A stretch of DNA of 49,546 nucleotides from Oscillospiraceae bacterium (GTDB taxonomy: Bacteria; Bacillota; Clostridia; Oscillospirales; Ruminococcaceae): contig JAGBAZ010000054.1 of the NCBI GenBank assembly GCA_018110905.1, positions 1-49,546 on the forward strand. Direction: 5' to 3'. The translations under genes were made by a program, and so were the position numbers. Below, one piece after another: positions 24,921 to 32,317 of the stretch. A model generated the notes under the pieces. That model was not told the DNA's origin, ran no database searches, and saw nothing but the letters and a program-made list of their open reading frames with translations. Within the stretch, counting starts at the first letter, position 1. Every line of letters begins with the position of its first letter.

Positions 24921-26672
24921 TTGAGTTCGAAAAAACAAAATTTCTTACAGGGCGCGCTGATCCTCAGTATTGCGGCAATAATAGTTAAAGTAATCGGCGC
25001 GGTTTATAAAATTCCGCTGATGAATATAATCGGCGGCGAAGGTTTTGGTTATTACAACACCGCCTACACAATTTTCACGCCCCTTTACACCATTGCAACC
25101 GCCGGAATCCCCGTTGCTGTTGCAAGAATGGTTTCGGAATGCGTGACCCTTGGAAGATACCGTGACGTCCGCAGGATATTCCAGATTTCAATGACTTGTT
25201 TCCTTGTTACCGGTACTGTCGGAAGCCTTATTATGCTTTTCGGAAGCAAATTTCTTGCAGGAACGGTTTGCGGAAACCCGGGGGCTTTTCTTCCGGTGAT
25301 AATTCTTTCGCCCGCGGTCTTCTTCCTTTGCATGACAAGCGCATACCGCGGATATTACCAGGGACTTCGCAACATGTATCCAACAGCGATTTCTCAGGTT
25401 ATAGAAGCGGTGGTAAAGGTTGTGATCGGCCTTGCGCTTACGCTTCTTGTTACAAGCCTCGGCGTTTCGGAATATGCCGAAAAGGGAAAATTCCTTGGTA
25501 TAGACCTTGGAATTTCCGCAGAAGGACTTTCTGAAACTTCCGCCATTGCTCCGGTTGCCGCAGCCGCGGCCATTGCCGGTGTTATGATTTCCACAATGGT
25601 GGGAATGCTATATCTGATGGTGCATTATCATTTCAAAGGCGACGGCATCACTCAGCCGGAACTTTATGATGCGCCGGAGGCAACTTCTAAGAAAAAACTC
25701 CTCAAAACCCTTGTTACAATTGCGGTTCCGGTTTGCCTTGCGACCCTTTCCACGAACATCACGAACCTTATAGACCTTGTTTCGCTGATGAACAGAATGG
25801 AATATGCTATTCGCCTTGACCATTTCACGGTTCTTGAAATGTACAAAGGCCTTCTTCCGGAAGGGCTTGAACTTGAAGGTATTCCGAACTATCTTTACGG
25901 TGTCTATTCCGGAATGCCGGTAACGCTTTTTAACCTTGTTCCGACAATCGCAATGACTTTCGGAACGGCGGCTCTGCCGAACGTTGCGGCGGCATGGACT
26001 TCTCATAACCGCCATAGGATAAAAAAATCCATCGACACAGTTCTCCGCCTTACCACTCTTATCGCTGTTCCGGCGGGAATCGGTCTTTCCGTGATGAGCC
26101 ACGAAGTTCTTTCTCTCCTTTATCCCATGAGAATGAACGAAGTTGAAATTGCTTCTCCGCTTCTCCAGGTCATGGGAATAACCGTAATTTTTGTCTGCAC
26201 CTGTGCTTCCTGCCACAGCATTCTTCAGGGAATCGGAAAGGAAAGGCTTCCGCTTATTTTCATGCTCATCGGTGCGGCGGTCAAACTTATTGTAAACTAT
26301 ATTTTCGTTGCGATTCCAAGTTTTAATATCCAGGCTGCGCCTTACGGTTCGCTTATCTGCTATATTATAATAATGATAATAGATATAATAGCAATAAATC
26401 ATTTTGCGCAGATAAGGATAAATCTTTATGCAACATTTATTCTTCCTGCTCTTTGCGGAACGCTTTGCGGAATCGGCGCAAAGGTTTCCTATTATCTGTT
26501 TGATATCCTGCTTTCTGAAAGACTTTCCACCGTCGGAGCGATCGGCGTTGCCGTTGTAATTTACGGTTTGTCGATACTTTTGACAAAAGGAATTACAAAA
26601 AAAGACTTTTTAATGATTCCGAAAGGCGAAAAAATCGCTAAAGTACTTGAAAAAATCCATTTGTTGAGATAA
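24921..26672 (+). CDS. MOP-superfamily flippase, SpoVB/YabM-like
   Basis: This membrane protein of about 583 residues has some 14 hydrophobic segments. It starts with FLQGALILSIAAIIVKVIGA, the typical first helix of SpoVB/polysaccharide transporters; GYYNTAYTIFTPLY follows. SpoVB and YabM move lipid-linked cell-wall precursors across the membrane; some members act during sporulation. Its place before mazG matches the yabM-yabN order of Bacillus. I choose the TTG at 24921, since AAAGGGG lies 7 bases upstream. The ATG at 24903 has no ribosome site. Confidence 0.87.
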   Translation: MSSKKQNFLQGALILSIAAIIVKVIGAVYKIPLMNIIGGEGFGYYNTAYTIFTPLYTIATAGIPVAVARMVSECVTLGRYRDVRRIFQISMTCFLVTGTVGSLIMLFGSKFLAGTVCGNPGAFLPVIILSPAVFFLCMTSAYRGYYQGLRNMYPTAISQVIEAVVKVVIGLALTLLVTSLGVSEYAEKGKFLGIDLGISAEGLSETSAIAPVAAAAAIAGVMISTMVGMLYLMVHYHFKGDGITQPELYDAPEATSKKKLLKTLVTIAVPVCLATLSTNITNLIDLVSLMNRMEYAIRLDHFTVLEMYKGLLPEGLELEGIPNYLYGVYSGMPVTLFNLVPTIAMTFGTAALPNVAAAWTSHNRHRIKKSIDTVLRLTTLIAVPAGIGLSVMSHEVLSLLYPMRMNEVEIASPLLQVMGITVIFVCTCASCHSILQGIGKERLPLIFMLIGAAVKLIVNYIFVAIPSFNIQAAPYGSLICYIIIMIIDIIAINHFAQIRINLYATFILPALCGTLCGIGAKVSYYLFDILLSERLSTVGAIGVAVVIYGLSILLTKGITKKDFLMIPKGEKIAKVLEKIHLLR

Positions 26673-26691
26673 AATAGGGGGTAGCCGCGCC

Positions 26692-27504
26692 GTGGGTAAT
26701 GATTTTGTTAAAAAAGAAAGGTATTCTATAGAAGACCTTACAGAAATCATGTCGCTTTTAAGAAGCGAAAACGGCTGCCCTTGGGACAAGGAACAGACCC
26801 ATGAATCCATCCGCAAAAATTTCATAGAGGAAACTTATGAAGCGGTGGAAGCCATCGATTGCAATGATCCCGAAATGCTTCGGGAAGAATTGGGCGATGT
26901 GCTTTTGCAGGTAGTGTTCCACACCCAGATGGAAAAAGAAAAGGGCAATTTCGATTTTGACGATGTTTGCGACGGAATTTGCAAAAAGCTGATCGTGCGC
27001 CATCCCCATATTTTCGGAGATGAACACATCGACGAAGCAAACGCCGTTGCGGACCGTTGGGACGAAATTAAAAAAGAGACCAAAGGACAAAAGACCGGAA
27101 GCGAAACTCTTCGCGCTGTTCCGAAACAGCTTCCTGCGCTTATGAGGTGCGCGAAGCTTCAGCAGCGTGCGGAAAAATCCGGCGGATACCGTTTTGATAC
27201 CGCCTGGTCCCTCAGAAAGCTTGATGAAGAAATTTCGGAGCTGCGTGAGGCGATTGTTTCAAACAATGCTCTGCGCTGCGGCGAAGAAATCGGAGATCTT
27301 TTGTTTTCCGCGGTTTATGCCGCACGCACTTTGGATCTTGAACCGGAAGAATGCCTTACGGCCTCTTCCGAGAAATTTATAAGGCGTTTTGCCGCAGCAG
27401 AGAAAATTGCCGCAGAAGAAGGAAAAGAAATTTCCGAGATTCGCGGCGAAGAACTTTCTGCTCTTTGGCAGAAAGCCAAAGAAGAAACAAAAAAGCGCGG
27501 ATAA
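26692..27504 (+). CDS. mazG: Nucleoside triphosphate pyrophosphohydrolase MazG
   Basis: This 270-residue protein has two MazG all-alpha NTPase domains. The first carries [11 protein letters not shown] (27-37) and the [11 protein letters not shown] / [10 protein letters not shown] metal-binding acidic sets. The second carries [12 protein letters not shown] and [11 protein letters not shown]. It removes pyrophosphate from (d)NTPs, house-cleaning aberrant nucleotides, and has been linked to (p)ppGpp turnover in other bacteria. The start is GTG 26692, with GGGGG about 11 bases upstream. It sits between the flippase and hup genes, as yabN does. Confidence 0.93.
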   Translation: MGNDFVKKERYSIEDLTEIMSLLRSENGCPWDKEQTHESIRKNFIEETYEAVEAIDCNDPEMLREELGDVLLQVVFHTQMEKEKGNFDFDDVCDGICKKLIVRHPHIFGDEHIDEANAVADRWDEIKKETKGQKTGSETLRAVPKQLPALMRCAKLQQRAEKSGGYRFDTAWSLRKLDEEISELREAIVSNNALRCGEEIGDLLFSAVYAARTLDLEPEECLTASSEKFIRRFAAAEKIAAEEGKEISEIRGEELSALWQKAKEETKKRG

Positions 27505-27539
27505 AATTCCGCAGACATTTAAAACGGAGGTATTTTAAA

Positions 27540-27812
27540 ATGACCAAATCTGATCTTATTGCAGCAGTTGCAACCAAACTCGGTTCTTCCAAAAAAGACA
27601 GCGAAAAAGCTGTTTCCGCAGTTCTTGAATCCATCACCGAAGCTCTTGCAAACGGTGAAGTAGTACAGCTTGTTGGTTTCGGCACTTTCGAAGTTAAAGA
27701 ACGCGCTTCTAGAAAAGGTATCAACCCCAGAACCAAAGAAGTTATCGACATCGAAGCTTCCAAACTTCCTTCCTTCAAAGCAGGCAAAGCTCTTAAAGAA
27801 GCAGTTAAATAA
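27540..27812 (+). CDS. hup: DNA-binding protein HU
   Basis: This 90-residue histone-like protein binds and bends DNA as a dimer. It begins [15 protein letters not shown] and has the HU/IHF signature [19 protein letters not shown], including the beta-arm tip. CGGAGG lies 9 bases before the ATG at 27540. The longer frame upstream overlaps mazG and has no site. Codon use (AAC, ATC, GAA) is that of highly expressed genes. A terminator directly follows. Confidence 0.95.
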   Translation: MTKSDLIAAVATKLGSSKKDSEKAVSAVLESITEALANGEVVQLVGFGTFEVKERASRKGINPRTKEVIDIEASKLPSFKAGKALKEAVK

Positions 27813-27829
27813 TTTTTGCTTAAAAAGTT

Positions 27830-27855
27830 CCCCTGCCGTAAGGCAGGGGATTTTT
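27830..27855 (+). terminator. Intrinsic terminator after hup
   Basis: Arms CCCCTGCC (27830-27837) and GGCAGGGG (27842-27849) with loop GTAA are followed by ATTTTT. It should reduce transcription into rqcP relative to hup. Confidence 0.85.
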
Positions 27856-27875
27856 GATAAAAGAGGAGAAATCTT

Positions 27876-28118
27876 ATGCGCCTTGATAAATATTTAAAGG
27901 TTACAAGACTTATTAAACGCCGTACCATTGCAAACGAAGCCTGCGACGCGGGAAGAGTTCTTGTTAACGGAAAAGTTGCCCGTGCTTCCTATGAAGTTAA
28001 AGAGGACGATATTATTGAAATTCAGCTTGGGCAAAGACCGCTTAAAGTTCAGGTAGTTTCCATTGTTGAAGCTACCAGAAAAGAGGACGCCGCACAGAAT
28101 TACAAAGTTGTTGAATAA
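27876..28118 (+). CDS. rqcP: S4-domain RNA-binding protein RqcP (YabO)
   Basis: This 80-residue protein is essentially one S4 RNA-binding domain: RLDKYLKVTRLIKRRTIANE and GRVLVNGKVARASYEVKEDD. It matches RqcP/YabO of Bacillus, which works with RqcH at the large ribosomal subunit to add alanine tails to stalled nascent chains. The flippase-mazG-hup-rqcP neighbourhood supports this over Hsp15. GAGGAG lies 8 bases before the ATG. The yabP, yabQ and divIC genes that often follow are missing; a RAYT gene lies there instead. Confidence 0.9.
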   Translation: MRLDKYLKVTRLIKRRTIANEACDAGRVLVNGKVARASYEVKEDDIIEIQLGQRPLKVQVVSIVEATRKEDAAQNYKVVE

Positions 28119-28139
28119 AAAACGCCTTTTCAACAAACC

Positions 28140-28163
28140 GTAGGGAACGGTCTTGACCGTTCC
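28140..28163 (+). repeat. REP element copy 1 (GTAG + hairpin)
   Basis: GTAG (28140-28143) is directly followed by a hairpin, GGAACGGTC-TT-GACCGTTCC (28144-28163). A 5' GTAG foot plus hairpin is the hallmark of REP sequences moved by RAYT transposases. It lies 20 bases before the RAYT gene. Confidence 0.85.
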
Positions 28164-28183
28164 GGAAAGAAGAGAAAATAAAA

Positions 28184-28642
28184 ATGGATTTTCCGAAAAG
28201 AAAACTTCCAAGACTTTCTGGATATGATTATTCAAGATCCAACTATTATTTTGTAACAATTTGTACCGATGAAAAGAAAGATTTATTTGGTGAAATTGGG
28301 AAATTAAACTGTTTTGGAAAAATTGCGGAACAAAAACTTTTAGAAATTGAACAGCATTATGAAAATGTTTTCGTTGATAAATATGTAATAATGCCAAATC
28401 ATATTCATGCAATTATTATTTTGAAAAAACTAAAAACGGAACGGTCAAGACCGTTCCCTACACTTTCGGAAGTGGTTGGATTATACAAATCCGGAGTGAC
28501 AAAAGAAATACATAAAATTGAATCAGAATTAAAAATATGGCAAAAATCGTTCAATGACGTAATTATCAGAAACGAAAAAGCCTATAATGAAATATGTAAA
28601 TATATTTATGATAATCCACTAAAAGCAGTAATAGATTATTAA
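28184..28642 (+). CDS. REP-associated tyrosine transposase (RAYT, Y1/HUH)
   Basis: This 152-residue Y1 transposase has the HUH metal motif HIH at 73-75 (PNHIHAII). The C-terminal catalytic region reads WQKSFNDVIIRNEKAYNEIC followed by KYIYDNPLKA. Tyr140 aligns with the catalytic Tyr of E. coli RAYT, judged by the motif YIYxNP. It therefore looks intact. RAYTs cut and join single-stranded REP hairpins. Residues 85-93 (TERSRPFPT) are encoded by a REP copy inside the gene. The gene is far richer in A+T than its neighbours, and its ribosome site is weak (AAGAAGAG). Confidence 0.9.
   Translation: MDFPKRKLPRLSGYDYSRSNYYFVTICTDEKKDLFGEIGKLNCFGKIAEQKLLEIEQHYENVFVDKYVIMPNHIHAIIILKKLKTERSRPFPTLSEVVGLYKSGVTKEIHKIESELKIWQKSFNDVIIRNEKAYNEICKYIYDNPLKAVIDY
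28438..28461 (-). repeat. REP element copy 2, inverted, inside the RAYT gene
   Basis: This is an exact inverted copy of the 24 bases at 28140-28163: hairpin GGAACGGTC-AA-GACCGTTCC followed by CTAC (GTAG on the minus strand). It lies in frame within the transposase gene, between the HUH core and the tyrosine helix. Confidence 0.85.
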
Positions 28643-28783
28643 ACAAACTGATTACGGAATAGCTAAGACCGTTTCCCGTTATAAAATGACCGGGATTTTT
28701 ATTCCGTTTCGGAATAAATTACGGCAAAAGTTACAAATCTGTAACTTTTGTAATAAAATTTCAATATTTTTGTAAAAAAGCTG
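28643..28783. other. Intergenic region between RAYT and the surface protein promoter
   Basis: No gene is seen. It holds a degraded third REP copy (28656-28680). An 8-bp hairpin, TTATTCCG-TTT-CGGAATAA, lies at 28699-28717. An 11-bp perfect hairpin, CAAAAGTTACA-AATC-TGTAACTTTTG, lies at 28725-28750. Confidence 0.6.
28656..28680 (-). repeat. Degraded REP copy 3 downstream of the RAYT gene
   Basis: GGAATAGCTAAG followed by ACCGTTTCCC matches copy 2 (GGAACGGTCAAG followed by ACCGTTCCC) with a few changes. The hairpin arms no longer pair perfectly and the CTAC foot is lost. Confidence 0.6.
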
Positions 28784-28812
28784 TTGACATTTGGATTTTG
28801 CTGTGGTATATT
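28784..28812 (+). promoter_or_regulatory. Strong promoter of the surface protein gene
   Basis: TTGACA (28784-28789), a 17-base spacer and TATATT (28807-28812) predict a start near 28819. This leaves a leader of about 160 bases. Confidence 0.75.
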
Positions 28813-28818
28813 ATGGTC

Positions 28819-28982
28819 GTGATAAATGTTACAAATTGGTTAAAAAGTTTGTAACCAAACATAACTCTCCGATGGGTTTAATAAACCGAGCATTTATCAC
28901 CGTTAACGATTGGATTTGTCCGAATGGAGAGACGGACTTTTCTGATAATTGCTCAAAAAAATATTTTAGGAGGAAACTAAAC
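28819..28982 (+). promoter_or_regulatory. Structured 5' leader of the surface protein mRNA
   Basis: The leader holds an inverted repeat GTTACAAA (28828-28835) / TTTGTAAC (28848-28855), a GGTTT-AAT-AAACC hairpin near 28877 and GTCCG (28918-28922) / CGGAC (28933-28937). AGGAGG is placed 8 bases before the start codon. Long structured leaders can stabilise abundant mRNAs; that role here is inference. Confidence 0.5.
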
Positions 28983-30329
28983 ATGAAAAAAGCTCTTGCT
29001 CTTGTTCTTGCTCTTGTTCTTGCTCTCAGCATGGCTGTTTCTGCTTTTGCATTTGTTAAACCGGTCTTCCTTGAACCGGACGAAGAAGACGAAGCTGGCA
29101 GAAAAGAAATCGAAGTTATCGACGTAGTTGAAGATCTTCTTCTCTATACCTACGAAGGTGGCACTTATTATATCGCTCTTCCCGATGAAGCTTGGGAAGA
29201 CATCAAACTCACCACTAACGGCAACGTAAGCGCTGAACTCGTTGAATTCGATCCTGAAAAAATGGTTATCGTAAACGAAGCTGGCGAAGACATCGTTAAA
29301 TGGTGCGTAACCCGCAAAGGTGAAGAACTCGAAACCTCTGGCCTTACCTATGATGTTGCTAAAGAATATGCAAAAAAATTCAACAAAGAAGGCCATCCTG
29401 ATTTCGACGATAAAAACGGCAAAGTTACCTACTACGGCGTAGCTCCCATCACCAACGTAAACGTAATCAAAATCGTTGTTGAAGATAACTACACTGCACA
29501 CTACACCGAAGGTACCATCAAAGTTAACGCAACTCTCGATGACGAACCTTACAAAGGTGTTGTAACCGTTATCAACGACGTTGTTCTCTTCGAGTATGAA
29601 GAAGTTAAATGGACTGCTAAAAACTTCAAAAACAAAGCTGCTCTTGAAGTTGACCAGGCTGGTTATTCCGACTATGACTTCGACGAAACCTACGGCCCTG
29701 AATACGATGAAGACAACCTCCGTGTTGACGATGGCGCAGCAGTAGTATCCACCACTGCTTTCCGTGCAATCGAAGGCATGAACCTCAAAGTTGTTGCTAA
29801 CGATGCTATGACCGTTGTTCTCAGCGAAGTTGCTGCAGGCCAGAAAGGTGTAAACTTCTCCGCATACCTCGATTATGACTGGGTTGACGAAGACGGCGAC
29901 AATGACTGGAACGTATACTATGAAGACCTCGTAGCTATCGAACTCGGCTTCTATGGCGATCAGGTTGTTAAAGGCGAATACGAAATCAAAGTAGAACTTC
30001 CTTACGACTACTATGATCTCCGCGAATACTTCGGCCTCAGAGTTGAAGAAGACGACATCATCAACTACTATGTAGTAGATGCTAACAACAACGTTGTTAA
30101 AACCATCAAAGTTGACTACATGTCTGCAAAACTCAACGAAAACGTTGAATTCACCCTTGAAGGCTCCAACAAAGCTCTCGGCGAATACAAAATCGTTCTC
30201 GATGTTCCTACTGGCGAAGTTGAAGGCGAACAGAACCCCAACACCGGTGCTGAATCCGTTGTTGGCGTAGTTGCTGCTCTTGCAGTAGTATCTCTTGCAA
30301 CTGCTGCTGCTGTTTCCCTCAAAAAATAA
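28983..30329 (+). CDS. Acidic secreted cell-surface protein with NPNTG anchor-like tail
   Basis: I do not recognise this 448-residue protein beyond its architecture. Residues 1-23 form a signal peptide (MKKA, a Leu/Ala/Val core, then AFA). The mature part is very rich in Asp, Glu, Tyr and Val and poor in Arg, with beta-strand-like stretches. The C-terminus has NPNTG (418-422), then about 24 hydrophobic residues and a final KK, the layout of a sortase sorting signal with NPxTG instead of LPxTG. Codon use matches the ribosomal genes (AAC, ATC, GAC), so it should be abundant. It has its own promoter, leader and strong terminator. An S-layer-like or other wall protein is the best guess. Confidence 0.88.
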   Translation: MKKALALVLALVLALSMAVSAFAFVKPVFLEPDEEDEAGRKEIEVIDVVEDLLLYTYEGGTYYIALPDEAWEDIKLTTNGNVSAELVEFDPEKMVIVNEAGEDIVKWCVTRKGEELETSGLTYDVAKEYAKKFNKEGHPDFDDKNGKVTYYGVAPITNVNVIKIVVEDNYTAHYTEGTIKVNATLDDEPYKGVVTVINDVVLFEYEEVKWTAKNFKNKAALEVDQAGYSDYDFDETYGPEYDEDNLRVDDGAAVVSTTAFRAIEGMNLKVVANDAMTVVLSEVAAGQKGVNFSAYLDYDWVDEDGDNDWNVYYEDLVAIELGFYGDQVVKGEYEIKVELPYDYYDLREYFGLRVEEDDIINYYVVDANNNVVKTIKVDYMSAKLNENVEFTLEGSNKALGEYKIVLDVPTGEVEGEQNPNTGAESVVGVVAALAVVSLATAAAVSLKK

Positions 30330-30368
30330 TTTTTGACCGAAATAGTCAAAGCTTGTAATTGATTGTTA

Positions 30369-30405
30369 AAAATCCCCCGGAACTCTCCATCCGGGGGATT
30401 TTTTT
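30369..30405 (+). terminator. Strong terminator after the surface protein gene
   Basis: Arms AATCCCCCGG (30371-30380) and CCGGGGGATT (30391-30400) are followed by TTTTT. Confidence 0.92.
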
Positions 30406-30449
30406 GTAATTATTTTTTAACTTTTGATTAAATATTTTTTGAGAGGAAA

Positions 30450-31553
30450 TTAAAAAGCTCCGGAAATTTTCTCCATTTCGGAAGCGCGCGTTTCGGGCAT
30501 AACGTGGCTGTAAAGATCCATTGTCATTGTAAGGGAACTGTGACCCAAAATTGTTTTGAGCACCTGGGGCGACATTCCTGCTTCGATTGCGCGGGTGGCA
30601 AAGGTGTGCCGGAAAACATGCGGGGTTATGTGTTCAAACTCGTAGCCGTGCGAATTTATGTTTTTTATTATATTGTTCAGCTCCGTCTGTACCAAATCAC
30701 GTCCAAGAGGGGAGCTGTTTTTGCCCTTTAAAATATAATCTGCAGGGGAAGAGATATCTTTTTTGGAATAGAGCAGACGGATAATATCCGGGGTTAGGGG
30801 AATATCGCGCAGAGAGGAATTTGTTTTTGGGGTATCCTCAAAGTAGCCGCGCCCATCGAGATATTTTATGGTTCGCCGAACATGAAGAACATTTTTATCA
30901 AGATCGATATCGCTGAATTTAAGACCGCGAAGTTCGCCGTTGCGAAGCCCGGTTCTTAAAAGAACTGCGAAAAACTCATAGAGCTTGCTTTCTTTTGAAA
31001 ATTCCGAAAAGATTTTTTGCTGTTCTTTTGTAAGGGCGCGGCGCTGTTCCGGAAGTTTTCTGCGGGGAAGCTGTACGGATGCGGCGGGATTGCGTTCGAG
31101 CATTCCGTTATACATTGCCTGCCGCAAAGAGCTGTTTATTAATGAGAATACTATTTTTATTGTAGAATAGGCATAGCCTTTTTCCGCAAGATGATTTATC
31201 AGTATTTGGATATCGGTGTTTCTGATGCTGCAAAGGGGAATGCTTCCGAGATTTTGAAAGATCAGGCTTTTATAAAATTGTCTGTAGGTTTCATAGGTGC
31301 CGATTTTTATGCGGAGCTTTCGGTATTCGTCAAGCCAGATATGGAACCATTCGTCAAAAGTCGCCCGTGAATTTTCGGCAAATATGCCCCGGGAAAGCTT
31401 ATAACGGAGTTCTGTGAGTTTTTGCTCTGTTTCAGTAACGGTTTTTCCGCGGACAGAATGGGTTTTTCCGTTTATTGTAACGCGCCCTTCAAATGTTTTT
31501 CCGCGCTGGCGAATACCTTTCGGAAGTTTTCTTCCGCGAAGATCTTTTGCCAT
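30450..31553 (-). CDS. Tyrosine recombinase / integrase
   Basis: This 367-residue phage/ICE-type integrase has an N-terminal AP2-like DNA-binding part (about 15-60), a core-binding SAM-like domain (about 65-160) and a catalytic domain. Its catalytic residues are Arg204 (TGLRNGELRGL), Lys243, His312 and Arg315 (HVFRHTFATR), His338 (LGHSS) and Tyr348. All are present, so it should be active. No excisionase, repressor or cargo lies beside it in the window. AAGGAGG lies 8 bases before the ATG. Confidence 0.92.
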   Translation of the reverse strand: MAKDLRGRKLPKGIRQRGKTFEGRVTINGKTHSVRGKTVTETEQKLTELRYKLSRGIFAENSRATFDEWFHIWLDEYRKLRIKIGTYETYRQFYKSLIFQNLGSIPLCSIRNTDIQILINHLAEKGYAYSTIKIVFSLINSSLRQAMYNGMLERNPAASVQLPRRKLPEQRRALTKEQQKIFSEFSKESKLYEFFAVLLRTGLRNGELRGLKFSDIDLDKNVLHVRRTIKYLDGRGYFEDTPKTNSSLRDIPLTPDIIRLLYSKKDISSPADYILKGKNSSPLGRDLVQTELNNIIKNINSHGYEFEHITPHVFRHTFATRAIEAGMSPQVLKTILGHSSLTMTMDLYSHVMPETRASEMEKISGAF

Positions 31554-31886
31554 AAATAAATCCTCCTTTTATACTATTATTATAAAGGTAGTTTTATTAT
31601 AGCAAAGGGAACGAACTAATTATTATATATACTATATTATAATAATATAGCAAAATTGGAATCGTTTCCAATCATGAAAAATTATTCGTCCGCGAAGCCG
31701 GGTGTTCCGTGTTAACAGGCTAAAGTAAGTTTGTAAAATATGGTTAAAACACAGATTTTTGACTTGATTTTTTGTGCAAAATGTTGTAAAATAGTATTCG
31801 GAACACCCGGAAAGGTGTACAGAAGCAGTGTTGTGATTTTTTACGAAAAAAATTTGAAAAATTTTCGAAAAATAACGAAAAAACGC
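31554..31886. other. Intergenic region between integrase and the S10 promoter
   Basis: No gene is seen. It contains palindrome CTATATTAT-A-ATAATATAG (31632-31650), operator-like ATTGGAA-TCGT-TTCCAAT (31655-31672) and the distant inverted repeat CCGGGTGTTCCG (31698-31709) / CGGAACACCCGG (31799-31810). A second, weaker promoter, TTGATT (31764-31769), 17 bases, TAAAAT (31787-31792), may also feed the ribosomal operon. Confidence 0.6.
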
Positions 31887-31915
31887 TTGACAAAGGGCTT
31901 GCTATATAATATAAT
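31887..31915 (+). promoter_or_regulatory. Main promoter of the S10-spc-alpha cluster
   Basis: TTGACA (31887-31892), a 17-base spacer and TATAAT (31910-31915) are a perfect consensus. The predicted start is near 31922, about 396 bases before the rpsJ start. Confidence 0.8.
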
Positions 31916-31921
31916 ATGTCT

Positions 31922-32317
31922 TGCGTGACTGCAACAAGGCGGATGCTATGCAAGCATATCACTTGTGTGACGTCCGCACGATATGCGATGAAGCGGGAGG
32001 TTGCTGTCTGTGTGACAGGTAATTTCCGCAGAGTATGTCCGATTTTAAACCGGGCGACAAGAAATACTGCACACCCATGTGTGTCGGCGTATGTGATGAG
32101 CTGCGTTCGACGGGTCTTGTTATTAAAGCGTGCCTTTGCTTTAAAAAGCTATAGGTGCGTGTGTCCGGAGATACTTGCGTCTATTATATATAATATATAA
32201 TAGAGTGCAGCATTTCCGTTTTTTAATGAGAGGGCATGAAACACACGGGAACGTGGAATGTGTTTCACAAGGTCGCACCCCAAGTGTCATTGGGAATCAA
32301 TTAAGGAGGCGATTTTA
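31922..32317 (+). promoter_or_regulatory. Long structured leader of the S10 operon
   Basis: Several stems can be drawn. A three-way element is closed by GCGGA (31939-31943) / TCCGC (31973-31977) with two inner hairpins. GCGGGA (31993-31998) pairs with TTCCGC (32024-32029) around CTGTC-TGTGT-GACAG. A long hairpin spans 32128-32160 (GCGTGCCT with AGGTGCGT, inner GCTTT-AA-AAAGC). TGAAACACA (32237-32245) pairs with TGTGTTTCA (32259-32267). There is no clear U-run terminator. It could be an autogenous ribosomal-protein leader; no ligand can be named from sequence. Confidence 0.55.

Noticed and set aside
28184..28642. IS200/IS605 insertion sequence
   Set aside because: No TnpB or IS-type ends are present, and the protein and GTAG hairpins fit a RAYT/REP unit better.
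28813..28854. Small upstream frame in the surface protein leader (MVVINVTNWLKSL)
   Set aside because: Its ATG precedes the predicted transcription start and has no ribosome binding site.
32196..32201. Second promoter in the AT-rich part of the S10 leader
   Set aside because: TATAAT is present, but the best -35 candidate (TTGCGT) is only 15 bases away and weak.
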